A DNA stretch of 64,000 nt from Oscarella lobularis (lineage: Eukaryota > Porifera > Homoscleromorpha > Homosclerophorida > Oscarellidae), in assembly GCF_947507565.1 (NCBI RefSeq), contig NC_089191.1:992001-1056000 (forward strand). The letters are read 5' to 3'. The position numbers were made by a program, and so were the translations under genes. Numbering within the stretch: position 1 is the first letter of the stretch; each line of letters opens with the position of its first letter. The notes beneath the pieces are model-generated. The model was given only the letters and a program-made list of their open reading frames with translations. It was not told the DNA's origin and did no database searches. Of the stretch, positions 1 through 9,436 are shown one piece after another.

Positions 1-439
1 CTTGGACTGCGAGTGGCAGCTGGGATGTCAGTCCACTCACAGGTGCAATTCCAAGGGGCGTCACTGATTTACCCGCCAGTGCTCTGCCTTACGCGGGGAG
101 GCAGCTCTAGAGCCTCTGCAGAGGTGACGCCTATTTAACCTCTTGGCGACCGAGGGATGACTGCACGGAGGGAACACAGAGATGGCTGCATTGGAGACAA
201 ACATCTACATGACAAAACAATTGACGGACAAGGAAACAACAACGAAGTACAGTACCTTGAAGCTAGGGAGAGGCAAATAGACGTTCCAGCCGTGCCCAGC
301 CAATATCTGAAATAACAGCAATGACTTTATCAGTTTTAGAAATTGCGCAGTTTTTAGTATGTATTAATAAATAAATAAATAAATAAATAAATGAAAGGAC
401 ATGGCGTACTCCGGATTGCGGCGTTATTAGCGTTGTCTT
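1..439. other. Gene-free left edge
   Basis: I see no coding exon or structural RNA here. The only clear structure is an A/T-rich simple repeat near 366-392. The stretch lies 3' of the first, broken sulfotransferase unit, and the window edge cuts whatever precedes it. Confidence 0.5.
366..392. repeat. (TAAA)n microsatellite
   Basis: A four-base unit of the TAAA type is repeated about six to seven times without interruption. It lies just 3' of the broken sulfotransferase fragment. Confidence 0.85.
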
Positions 440-814
440 TAGGCCCTTTTCATTGAAAACGCGAAAGAAATTCGACAGCAAAAATAGGACGTCGTACGCG
501 CGATCGTCTCAAAGCATTGAAGTGCGTTGATTTCCAATTCAATATACGAAGATATCTGCAGAGTATGAAGCGTCCGAACGAAGCGAGATCCTCTGCTGTG
601 CCTACGCAGTTGAGTGCGAGCTGGAGACGCCCTCGCCACTGAGAATTCTGAGCTAGAGAGCCCGACTTGGCGCGAACGGTAGCGAGGAGGTTTTCGACCG
701 ACGACGGAGGCTTTTTGACTAGTTGCATGTTTATTCGGCTAAGGTAAGGATCGATCGCGTTGCGGGAAAGAGGCTTAGAAGAAGGGAAGAGACGAGAACT
801 GCGACACCGGCCAT
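440..814 (-). pseudogene. Sulfotransferase pseudogene, N-terminal fragment
   Basis: Read on the minus strand from the ATG at 814, this matches the first ~110 residues of the neighbouring sulfotransferases: the hydrophobic start, the KPPSSVE.LLATVRA block, and LEINALQCFETIA. Two lesions break it. About 8 nt are missing near 755-770, after SLF, which puts the rest out of frame. A second shift lies near 545, before LEINALQ. Similarity ends near 490, so the PAPS-binding loop and the whole catalytic part are absent. It is the 3'-most unit of the array. No intron could join the pieces, because the lesions fall inside blocks that are continuous in the sister genes. Confidence 0.8.
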
Positions 815-854
815 TGTTCGACTAATTGGTCACGTGATTATTGGCAACTATGAA

Positions 855-2168
855 CTAAACAGAAAACATGTCACAATACTCCTTAGAGTCCCTTCGAATT
901 TCCGCCGAGTCTAAACCAAAATCCTCTATAGCGTACACGTGCTTGCCTGCTCTGGCGCGCTTCGCCTTGTCCTCGATCAGAAACGCCGTCAGTTTGTCGT
1001 CCACTGCTTTCGTGTGCTCCATGCCGACTTCGACGGCAATCTTTCTACACACAGAAATGGGATCTCGTATGAAGTCATCAAATCTAACGTCGATAGTAGA
1101 CTCGGGCATCCGCGGCGTTTGACGAACAAGCTCGTTCGTCATACGGAATACCGTCCTCTGCATACTTCGTCCCAATTTCAACGAATCGACTCGCGAAAAC
1201 GAAGCGTTGTTACGGCAAAGAAGCGATGTAAACGACGCGACGACGTCGGCCGGATTCCGATGCATACGCACGAAACAAGCATCGGGAAAATGACGCAGAA
1301 TGACGTCAGAAAACGGAGTGTGATGCGGAGCTTTGAGAACGAAATGAGACCGACGCCGATCGTTGGGACAAAATATCGACTGGATGACGTGCAAGTCTCT
1401 CTTGTAGAGACAATAGGCTCGATCCGACAGTTCCTCATATTGAGAAACAACGTCCATGAAATCGTCGCAGAGAACGAGCGGCAACGTCTCGTAGAACAGA
1501 TACCTGTTCAGCACCTCGATGCATTCTTCGGGACGGTCGACATCAATCGGGTGAACGCTGTATGATAACGAGAGGACGGCTCGGAGAAACGCTTCCGTTT
1601 CGATGGAGTGACGTTTCGACGCCATTTTGATTTTGTGACGTAAATCGTCGAGCGATGACGCGTCTCTGACGTCGCTAGGCGACGCGCCGCCGAAAACGAC
1701 TTGAGATACGGACGGACTAAAGGCGTCGGGATAAAGGGAGAGGAGATAATGGAGCAGCGTCGTTCCCGAGCGCCATAGGCCGAATATGAAGACGGGTCGA
1801 TTCGTTCGATCCGGTCGAGGCGCGATGACGACTTCGGGGAATTTTTGCGCGATCGTTTCGGAGCATTGGAGTGAATTGATTTCCATGCGGAGAGTTCCGT
1901 AGAGAATCCAGCGTCCGAATGGGGTGAGGTCGTCTGCTGTGCGTACGGAGTCGAGTGCGAGCTGGAGACGCTCTCGCCACTGGGAATTCTGCGCGAGAGA
2001 CGGCAGAAAGCCCGATTCGGCTCGAATCGTCGCGAGGAGCTCTTCTACCGACGACGGAGGCTTTGCCACTAGGTGAACGTTAATCCGGCTCAGATATGGA
2101 TCGATTGCGTTGAGGAGAATGCGGAAGAGACTCAAAAGAAGAGAAGAGACGAACACTGCGACGCCCAT
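855..2168 (-). CDS. Sulfotransferase family protein (array unit 2)
   Basis: Single-exon gene of 437 residues. Sulfotransferases move a sulfuryl group from PAPS to hydroxyls on sugars, lipids or small molecules. Residues ~130-137 read GLWRSGTT, the 5'-phosphosulfate-binding loop. Near residue 285, VRMHRNPADVV is the 3'-phosphate-binding segment. The first ~20 residues are hydrophobic and could be a signal anchor. The arrangement (helical N-terminal region, PSB loop, C-terminal RNP segment) fits the Sulfotransfer_3 type better than cytosolic SULTs. The acceptor cannot be deduced. The C-terminus KEYCDMFSV is shared, with variation, by all units. No intron is present, unlike most genes nearby. 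Confidence 0.85.
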   Translation of the reverse strand: MGVAVFVSSLLLSLFRILLNAIDPYLSRINVHLVAKPPSSVEELLATIRAESGFLPSLAQNSQWRERLQLALDSVRTADDLTPFGRWILYGTLRMEINSLQCSETIAQKFPEVVIAPRPDRTNRPVFIFGLWRSGTTLLHYLLSLYPDAFSPSVSQVVFGGASPSDVRDASSLDDLRHKIKMASKRHSIETEAFLRAVLSLSYSVHPIDVDRPEECIEVLNRYLFYETLPLVLCDDFMDVVSQYEELSDRAYCLYKRDLHVIQSIFCPNDRRRSHFVLKAPHHTPFSDVILRHFPDACFVRMHRNPADVVASFTSLLCRNNASFSRVDSLKLGRSMQRTVFRMTNELVRQTPRMPESTIDVRFDDFIRDPISVCRKIAVEVGMEHTKAVDDKLTAFLIEDKAKRARAGKHVYAIEDFGLDSAEIRRDSKEYCDMFSV

Positions 2169-2262
2169 TCTTTCTCGAAGTCACGTGATAATTTACATAA
2201 GTTGCACTTGTTTGTCAATACATCTCAAAACAACTAACAAACCAAAACGGCGCTTTAGGCGT

Positions 2263-3576
2263 CTAAACGGAAAACATTTCACAGTACTCCTTACAATCGC
2301 TACGAATTTCCTCTGCGTCTAGACCGAATTCCTCTAGCGTGTACTCGTGCTTTCCTGCTCTGGTGCGCTTCGCTTTGTCGTCAATCAGAAACGCCGTCAG
2401 TTTCTCTTCCACTGCTTTCGTGTGCTCCATACCGACTTCAATAGCAATCTTTGTGCACACAGAAATAGGATCGCGAGAAAACTCTTCAAATCGAAGGTCG
2501 ATCGTACACTTAGGCATCTGCGACGTTTGACGAACAAGTTCTTTCGCCATGTTGCAAATCGTCGTTTGAACACTTCGCCCCAATTCCACCAAATCCACCC
2601 GAGACTGAAACGGAGCGTTATTCACTCGAAGAAGCGACGAAAGAGAAGCGACAACTTCGGCGGGATTCCGATGCATGCGCACGAAATAAGCATTGGGAAA
2701 ATGACGCCGAATGACGTCAGGAAACGGCGTGTGATGCGGAGCTTTGAGAACGAAACGAGATCGACGACCATTTGCGGAAGTAATCGACTGCATGACGTGC
2801 AAATCTCTCTTATAAAGACGGTACGCTTTATCAGACAGATCCTTGTATTCGGAGACGAAGTCGGTGAAATCTCGAGCGCGAACGATAGGCAACGTTTCGT
2901 AGAATAAATAGTTGTTTAGCACTATGAGGCATTCTTCTGGACCGTCAAGTGCCGTGGGATGAACGCTGTACGGAATTGAAAAGATGCTTTTTGTGAACGC
3001 TTCGTGGGCGAAAGTGTACTGTTTCGAAGCGATTTTCATTTTTTGACGCAAATCGGCAAGGGACGACGCTTTTCTGATATCACTCGGCGACATTTCGGCG
3101 AAAACGGCGAGAAGTCTCGTGGGACTAAACGCCTCGGGATAAAGCGCTAAAAGATGATAGAGTAGCGTCGTTCCGGAGCGCGGTAAACCGAATATAAAAA
3201 TAGGTCTATTACGTTGATCCGGATGCGACGTGACGACGACTTGAGGAAACTTCAGCGACACCGTCTCGAAGCATTGGACGGCATTTATTTCCAGAAGAAG
3301 ATATCGGTAGATTGCTAAGCGTCCGAACGGAGTGACATCCTTCGCAGTGCGGAGGTAGTCAAGTACGAGTTGAACTCGCTCTCGCCACTGGGAATTTTGC
3401 GCCAGAGACGGCAGAGAGCCCGACTTGGCGCGAATCGTCGCGAGGAGTTTTTCCACCGACGACGGCGGCTTTTCGACTAGATGAATGTTCATTCGGCTCA
3501 GGTAGGGGTCGATGGCGTTGAGGAGGATGCGAAAGAGACTCAAAAGAAGTGAGGAGACGAGTACGACAACACCCAT
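2263..3576 (-). CDS. Sulfotransferase family protein (array unit 3)
   Basis: Intact single exon of 437 residues, starting at the ATG at 3576 (MGVVVLVSSLLL). The PSB loop here is GLPRSGTT, with Pro where most sisters have Trp, and FVRMHRNPAEVVASL supplies the 3'-phosphate contact. The end, KEYCEMFSV, is as in the sisters. Only ~95 nt separate its stop from the start of unit 2, and the direction is the same, which is typical of recent unequal duplication. The substrate is unknown. The Pro in the PSB loop and a divergent central region (residues ~150-220) suggest some specialisation, but this is inference. Confidence 0.85.
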   Translation of the reverse strand: MGVVVLVSSLLLSLFRILLNAIDPYLSRMNIHLVEKPPSSVEKLLATIRAKSGSLPSLAQNSQWRERVQLVLDYLRTAKDVTPFGRLAIYRYLLLEINAVQCFETVSLKFPQVVVTSHPDQRNRPIFIFGLPRSGTTLLYHLLALYPEAFSPTRLLAVFAEMSPSDIRKASSLADLRQKMKIASKQYTFAHEAFTKSIFSIPYSVHPTALDGPEECLIVLNNYLFYETLPIVRARDFTDFVSEYKDLSDKAYRLYKRDLHVMQSITSANGRRSRFVLKAPHHTPFPDVIRRHFPNAYFVRMHRNPAEVVASLSSLLRVNNAPFQSRVDLVELGRSVQTTICNMAKELVRQTSQMPKCTIDLRFEEFSRDPISVCTKIAIEVGMEHTKAVEEKLTAFLIDDKAKRTRAGKHEYTLEEFGLDAEEIRSDCKEYCEMFSV

Positions 3577-3804
3577 TGTCACTGTATTGCTGGCCTTCCA
3601 CGTGGTCTCGTAGTCACCTTTTAATCTGTCTTGCGCCGTCCCATCAGATCAATCATTCGTACAATGCAGGTGTATCAGTTAGCACAAACACAGCGGCAGT
3701 GGTGGCGACACTGGCAGGGAAGGCCTTACTTATTTATCTACAGAAAGTGTATAAAGAATTGCGCTGCTAGCTCACATTCAACGCTTAGGCGTTAATTAAG
3801 AGGC

Positions 3805-5115
3805 CTAAACGGAAAACATTTCGCAGTACTCCTTACAATCTCGTCGAATTTCCTCCGCGTCTAAACCAAACTCCTCTAGGGTGTACACGTGCTTGCCTGC
3901 TCTGGCGCGCTTTGCTTTGTCCTCAATCAGAAACGCCGTCAGTTGGTCTTCCACTGCTTTTGTGTGCTCCATACCAACCTCGATGGCAATCTTCCTACAC
4001 ACGGCAACGGGATCTCGAGTAAACTCTTCAAAGCGAACATCGATAGTAGACTCGGGCATCCGCGGCGTCTGACGGACAAGTTCTTCGGTCGCACCGCAAA
4101 TCCTCTTCTGAATTGTTCGTCCCAATTTCAACGAATCGACTCGCGAAAACGGAGCGTTGTTACGACGAACGAGCGACGAAAACGAAGCGACAACATCGGC
4201 CGGATTCCTATTCATACGCACGACAAGCATTGGGAAAATGACGCAGAATGACGTCGGCGAACGGAGTGTGACACGGCGCCTTGAGAACGAAACGAGATCG
4301 ACGCCGGTCATCCGAACGAGCAATTGATTGCATAATAAGCAAGTCTCTCTGATACAGTCGATAGGCTTGATCGGACAGTTCCCTATATTGAGAGGCAACG
4401 TTTGTGTAATCGCAGCGGCCAGACATCGGAAACACCTCGCAGAACAGATACTTGTTCAGCAATCCGATGCATTCTTCGGGGCCGTCGCTATTCATGGGGT
4501 GAATGCTGTACGGATAGGAGAGAATGGCTCTGAAGAAGACGTCCGCTTGAAAGGCGTGCTGTCTCGACGCCATTTTGATTGTGTGACGTAAATCGTCGAG
4601 CGATGACGCGTCTTTGACGTCGCTAAGCGACGCACCGCTAAAAGCGAAATGCGATATGGACGGATAGAAAACGTCGGGATAAAGGGAAAGAAGATGATGG
4701 AGTAGCGTCGTTCCCGAGCGCCATAGACCGAATACGAAGACGGGTCGATTCGTTCGATCCGGTCGAGGCGCGATGACGACTTCGGGAAATTTCTGTGCGA
4801 TTGTTTCCGAGCATTGGAGTGAATTGATTTCTAGCGGAGGCTTTTGTAGAGAATCCAGCGTCCGAACGGGGTGACGTCGTCCGCTGTGCGTATGAAGTCG
4901 AGTGCGAGCTGGAGACGCTCTCGCCACTGCGAATTCTGTGCGAGAGACGGCAGAGAGCCCGATTCGGCTCGAATCGTCGCGATGAGCTCTTCTACCAGCG
5001 ACGGAGGCTTTCCCACTAGGTGAATGTTAATTCTACTTAGGTAGGGGCCTATTGCGTCGAGGAGGACGCGGAAGAGACTCAAAAGAAGAGCAGAGACGAG
5101 GACTGCGACACCCAT
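3805..5115 (-). pseudogene. Sulfotransferase pseudogene (array unit 4), two frameshifts
   Basis: Full-length relative of units 2 and 3 with two small deletions. Near 4830 one base is missing where sisters read CGCATGGAA, just after the GRWILY block; this puts a TAG in frame. Near 4221 two bases are missing inside the segment that sisters encode as HFPNACFVRMHRN. The two losses total three bases, so both ends share a frame, but the ~200 residues between them, including the intact GLWRSGTT loop, lie in another frame. No splice sites rescue it. It is either a young pseudogene or, less likely, two sequencing errors. The neighbouring units are clean over the same positions. Confidence 0.8.
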
Positions 5116-5229
5116 TGTTTATCCAGCTGTCACGTGACTGCGTACAAGATATCAACATGCATCCAAATACGTAACAAATCAAAAAAATAAAAAACCGTTG
5201 AAGCGTCACGACTACGTCCACAAAAGAGC

Positions 5230-6546
5230 TCAGACAGCAAACATATCGCAATATTCCTTACAATCACTTCGAATTTTCTCGGCATCTAAACCAAATTCCT
5301 CCAGGGCATATTCATGCTTTCCTGCCTTAGCCCGTTGTGCGTTGTCCTTGTTCATAAACGCCGACAGTTTCTCATCTATCTCTTTGGTCTGCTCCATACC
5401 AGCTTGAATGGCAATCCTTCTACACACGGAAACGGGATCTCGAGAAAACTCTTCAAATTGAACGTCGATAGTGTCCTCAGGCATTTGCGGCGCTTGACGT
5501 ACGAGTTCTTTAGCGACACTACAAACCGTCTCTGTCAAACTTTGGCCGAGTTTCGACAAATCAGACATCATCGCAGCGTTATACCGACGAAGAAACGAAG
5601 AAATAGAAGGGACGACTTCAGCCGGATTCCGATGCATGCGTACGAAAAAAGCATTGGGAAAATGACGCAGAATGGCGTCGACGAACGGCGTGTGATGCGA
5701 CGCTTTGAGAACGAAACGAGACCGGCTATCGCGATCCGGCGAAGAAAGTATCGACTGATAGACGTGCAAATCTCTCTCGTAGAGACGATAGGCTCGATCG
5801 GACAGTTCCTCGCATTGGGCAGCAACGTTCATGAATTCGTTAGTACCGCGAAGGATAGGCAGCGTTTCGTACCACAAATACCTGTTCAGCCCCCAGAGGC
5901 ATTCTTCTGCCGCGTCGACTTGAGTGGGATGAATTTGGTACGGACAGGAGATGGCCCATTGGAGGAGGACGTCAAAAACGAATGCGTTCGTCTTCATCGC
6001 CTTTTTAATTCTTTGACGCAAATCGACGAGAGACGTCGCCTTTTTGACGTCTCTCGGCGAGATTTCGCCGACGTCAAATAGAGCCGGCGTGGGACTCAAA
6101 ACGTCGGGATAAAGGGAAAGAAGACGATGGAGTAGCGTCGTTCCCGAACGCCATAGACCGATTATAAAGATGGGTCGATTCGATCGATCCCCATGCGGTG
6201 CGATGACGACTTCGGGAAACTTCTGCGCTATCGCTTCGGTGCATTGGAGTGAATTGATTTCCTTGCGGAGTTGCCAGTAGAGAAACCAGCGTCCGAACGG
6301 GGTGACGTCGTCCGCCGTGCGCATGCGATCGAGTGCGAGCTGGAGACGCTCGCGCCACTGCGAATTGTGCGCGAGAGACGGTAGAGAGCCCGAATCGGCC
6401 CGAATCGCCGCGAGGAGATCTTCTACCGACGACGGAGGCATTGTCACAAGGCGAATGTTAATTCTTCTTAGATAGGGATCGATTTTGTTGACGAAGGTAC
6501 GGAAGAGACTGAAAAGAAAGGAGCAGACGAAGACGGCGACGCCCAT
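5230..6546 (-). CDS. Sulfotransferase family protein (array unit 5)
   Basis: Intact single exon, 438 residues from the ATG at 6546 (MGVAVFVCSFLFSLFR). GLWRSGTTLLHRLL forms the PSB loop and FVRMHRNPAEVVPSI the 3'-phosphate segment. The C-terminus ends KEYCDMFAV; with unit 6 it forms the FAV subgroup, against FSV in units 2-4. The centre carries a short insertion (ILSSPDRDSRSRF) compared with unit 6. A polar C-terminal region with MNKDNAQRAKAGKHEY is shared with unit 6, so these two look like each other's closest relatives. The acceptor substrate is not predictable. Confidence 0.85.
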   Translation of the reverse strand: MGVAVFVCSFLFSLFRTFVNKIDPYLRRINIRLVTMPPSSVEDLLAAIRADSGSLPSLAHNSQWRERLQLALDRMRTADDVTPFGRWFLYWQLRKEINSLQCTEAIAQKFPEVVIAPHGDRSNRPIFIIGLWRSGTTLLHRLLSLYPDVLSPTPALFDVGEISPRDVKKATSLVDLRQRIKKAMKTNAFVFDVLLQWAISCPYQIHPTQVDAAEECLWGLNRYLWYETLPILRGTNEFMNVAAQCEELSDRAYRLYERDLHVYQSILSSPDRDSRSRFVLKASHHTPFVDAILRHFPNAFFVRMHRNPAEVVPSISSFLRRYNAAMMSDLSKLGQSLTETVCSVAKELVRQAPQMPEDTIDVQFEEFSRDPVSVCRRIAIQAGMEQTKEIDEKLSAFMNKDNAQRAKAGKHEYALEEFGLDAEKIRSDCKEYCDMFAV

Positions 6547-6703
6547 ACTGTCCACGCGCCGTTTGCTGACGTCACTAACTGAGTTACGAGATTCCTGGAA
6601 AAAAGGGGGTCACAGTAGTATAGCTTCTATCCGGCAGCCACGTGATGTTGCGGGGTGTCATCTTTCGTGCAAATTCGCTTCTTAATTAATTAATTACAGA
6701 AAC

Positions 6704-8011
6704 TTAGACAGCGAACATTTCGCAATATTCCTTACATTCTCGTCGAATCTCTGCTGCATCCAAACCGAATTCTTCTAGAGTGAACACGTGCTTGCCTGTC
6801 TTGGCCCGTTGTGCATTGTCCTCGTTCATATACGCTGACAATTTCTCATCCATTGCTTTCGTATGCTCTATACCAGCTCGAATGGCGATCTTTCTGCACA
6901 CGGAAACCGGATCTCGAGAGAACTCTTCGAATTGAACATCAGTAGTGTCTTCAGGCATCCGCGGCATTTGACGGACAAGTTCTTTAGACGTCACGCAAAC
7001 CGTCTTCTGCCAACTTCGTCCCAATTTCAACAAATCGACTCGAGAAAACGTGGCGTTATGTTCGCGAAGAAGAGAAGAAAGGGAGGCAACGACTTCAGCC
7101 GGATTTCGATGCATGCGTACGAAAAAAGCATTAGGAAAATGACGTAAAATGATTTTGACGAATGGAGCGTGATACGGCGATTTGAGAACGAAGCGAGACT
7201 TACTATTCGGAAAAACGATCGACTGCACCACGTGTAAGTCTCTCTTGTAAAGACGATAGGCTTGATCGGACAGTTCCTCATATTGCGAAGCAAAGTTGAT
7301 AAAATCGTGACCTTGGATGAGTGGCAGCGTTTCGTAAAACAAGTACCTGTTTAGCCCCCAAACGCATTCTTCTGCAGCGTCAACATGAATAGGATGAATG
7401 CTGTACGGAATGGAGAAAAAGCCTTTGGCAAAAACCTCAGATCCAAAAGCGTACCGCTTCGACGCTATGTTGATTTTTCGACGCAAATCGACGAGAGATG
7501 ACGCTTTTTTAACGACACTCAGCGACGTTCCGCCGAGAAAAAATAGAGACGGCGTGGGACAGAAAACCTCGGGATAAAGCGAAAGAAGCCGATGGAGTAA
7601 AGTCGTTCCCGAGCGCCATAGACCGAATATAATGATTGGTCGATTTCGATCCGCGTGCGGTGCGACGACGATTTCGGGAAATTTCTGCGCGATCGTTTCG
7701 GTGCATTGAAGTGAATTGATTTCTAAAAGAAGGGTTCTGTAGAGAATCCAGCGTCCGAACGGGGTGACGTCGTCCGCTGTGCGGATAGAGTCGAGTGCGA
7801 GCTGGAGACACTCTCGCCACTGCGAATTGCGTGCGAGAGACGGTAGAGAGCCGCCGGACTCGGCTCGAATCGTCGCGAGGAGCTCTTCCACCGACGACGG
7901 AGGCTTTGCCACTAGGTGAATGTTAATTCGGCACAGGTAGGGATCTACTGCATTAAGGAGGGCGCGGAAGAGACGCAAAAGAAAGGAAAAGACGAGCAAA
8001 ACGACACCCAT
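6704..8011 (-). CDS. Sulfotransferase family protein (array unit 6)
   Basis: Intact single exon, 435 residues, ATG at 8011 (MGVVLLVFSFLLRLFR). PSB loop GLWRSGTTLLHRLL; 3'-phosphate segment FVRMHRNPAEVVASL. The block that contacts the PSB loop reads FVLKSPYHAPF, where most sisters have FVLKAPHHTPF. The N-terminal ~22 residues are strongly hydrophobic with flanking Arg, consistent with a type II membrane anchor and work in the Golgi lumen; that is inference. It lies ~150 nt upstream of unit 5 and ~100 nt downstream of unit 7. Confidence 0.85.
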   Translation of the reverse strand: MGVVLLVFSFLLRLFRALLNAVDPYLCRINIHLVAKPPSSVEELLATIRAESGGSLPSLARNSQWRECLQLALDSIRTADDVTPFGRWILYRTLLLEINSLQCTETIAQKFPEIVVAPHADRNRPIIIFGLWRSGTTLLHRLLSLYPEVFCPTPSLFFLGGTSLSVVKKASSLVDLRRKINIASKRYAFGSEVFAKGFFSIPYSIHPIHVDAAEECVWGLNRYLFYETLPLIQGHDFINFASQYEELSDQAYRLYKRDLHVVQSIVFPNSKSRFVLKSPYHAPFVKIILRHFPNAFFVRMHRNPAEVVASLSSLLREHNATFSRVDLLKLGRSWQKTVCVTSKELVRQMPRMPEDTTDVQFEEFSRDPVSVCRKIAIRAGIEHTKAMDEKLSAYMNEDNAQRAKTGKHVFTLEEFGLDAAEIRRECKEYCEMFAV

Positions 8012-8110
8012 TGTTCACGGAGGCGAGGGGCGTTACACACATACTACGCATAGCAATCCCGTCTGGCGACTTCCTGCTGACGCTAGTTAACTCTTTACGC
8101 GATCGATAAT

Positions 8111-9379
8111 TTAGACGCCAAATTTTCTGCAATACGCATTACAGTCGCGAAGAACATCTTCGGCGTTTAGGCTGAATTCTTCCACCGTGTATTTGTGCGG
8201 TCCCGCTTTGGTTCTGTTGTTCGCGTCCTCTCGGAGATATGACGTCAGTTTCCGAGTCGTCGATTCGGTGTTTTCAAACCCAATCTGACACGCAATTCTT
8301 TGACACACGGCCACGGGATCTCGAACGACTTCATCGAACCTAACATCTAACGAACGTCCAGCCGGCAGCGTTTGATTGACAAGTGCACGTGTCAGACACC
8401 GAATCACCTCCCCGCATTCCCGCCCTATTTCCTCGCAGTCGACCTCCCAAAACGGAGCCTGCGTAGCTCGAATAAGCGACGCCATCGACGACGCAGACTC
8501 GACCGGATTGCGATGCAGGCGAACGAAAAAAGCGTCGGGAAAATGATGCAGAATAATATCGGTGAACGGGGTGTGATACGGAGCTTTGAGAACAAAACGC
8601 GACTGATCGACGTCGTCGAACACGGACTGAATCACTTGCAAATCTCTTTTAAAAAACTCGTACGCTCGGTGAACTAGCTCTCGGTAGCCGACGACGACGT
8701 CGATGAAATCGCGACCTCGATTGAATGGAAAGTTCGTATAGAATAAATATTTGTTGAGCACGGTTTGACATTCTTCGGGTTCGAATACGCCGACGGGGTG
8801 ATGACTGTACGAAACGTGGCAACCGGAGTCGAAAAGAAGTTGCTGCAAGAAACCGAATCGCTTTGAAGCAACTGCTATTCTTTTGCGTAGATCGTCTATT
8901 GAGGACGCTTTGCAGACATCATCTGGCCTAATGCCTCCTAATTGGGACAAGCTACCGCTGACCGCCGCCGCGTTAGGATACGAAGAAAGTAAACGATGCA
9001 ATATAGTCGTTCCTGAGCGTGGGAGTCCCAGTATGAATACGGGTCGATTTATAGGCGATAGCATCACTTGGGGAAACTTCCTGGGAATTGATTCGAAAGA
9101 TTTCAGTGCGTCGATTTGCGAGCGTAGAGTCTGGTAGGACAGCCATCGTCCAAACGGTGTCATGCGCTTGGGATTCTCTTTCGAGAGGAAGTTAAGGACG
9201 TGTTGCATACGCTGTCGCCAGTCGCGACTGTATGCCACAGTCGGAAGAGATACCGATTTTGAGGAAAGGATTTCATCCACTGACGACGGTGGCATATCCA
9301 GCAGACGGAGGGGATTGAATGCATTGACAAACCAGCGAAATAGACGAAAGAGAAGAACGAGAAAGTACTCAACAGCCAT
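8111..9379 (-). CDS. Sulfotransferase family protein (array unit 7, most divergent)
   Basis: Intact single exon of 422 residues at the upstream end of the array. It is the most different member: start MAVEYFLVLLFRLFRWFV, PSB loop GLPRSGTTILHRLL, 3'-phosphate segment FVRLHRNPVESASSM, and end CNAYCRKFGV. The shared layout leaves no doubt about the family. Its divergence and edge position suggest it is the older gene from which, or beside which, the closer units 2-6 expanded. Its start faces the GH3 gene start (ATG 9437) across only 57 bp, so the two promoters must lie very close or overlap. Confidence 0.85.
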   Translation of the reverse strand: MAVEYFLVLLFRLFRWFVNAFNPLRLLDMPPSSVDEILSSKSVSLPTVAYSRDWRQRMQHVLNFLSKENPKRMTPFGRWLSYQTLRSQIDALKSFESIPRKFPQVMLSPINRPVFILGLPRSGTTILHRLLSSYPNAAAVSGSLSQLGGIRPDDVCKASSIDDLRKRIAVASKRFGFLQQLLFDSGCHVSYSHHPVGVFEPEECQTVLNKYLFYTNFPFNRGRDFIDVVVGYRELVHRAYEFFKRDLQVIQSVFDDVDQSRFVLKAPYHTPFTDIILHHFPDAFFVRLHRNPVESASSMASLIRATQAPFWEVDCEEIGRECGEVIRCLTRALVNQTLPAGRSLDVRFDEVVRDPVAVCQRIACQIGFENTESTTRKLTSYLREDANNRTKAGPHKYTVEEFSLNAEDVLRDCNAYCRKFGV

Positions 9380-9436
9380 CTTTGCGGATGTCGTTGTCCG
9401 GGCAATCAGCCGTCTCGTGAGATCCTCTTGGCTACA

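Noticed and set aside
4208-4927. Frameshifted sulfotransferase unit 4 as a spliced gene
   Set aside because: The frame changes occur inside blocks uninterrupted in the sisters, are explained by 1- and 2-nt losses, and lack GT/AG sites.
868-6081. Long plus-strand open frames (up to ~255 codons) across the sulfotransferase array
   Set aside because: They are antisense shadows of the conserved minus-strand genes: the same shadows recur in each unit, have no family motifs and no introns or signal peptides.
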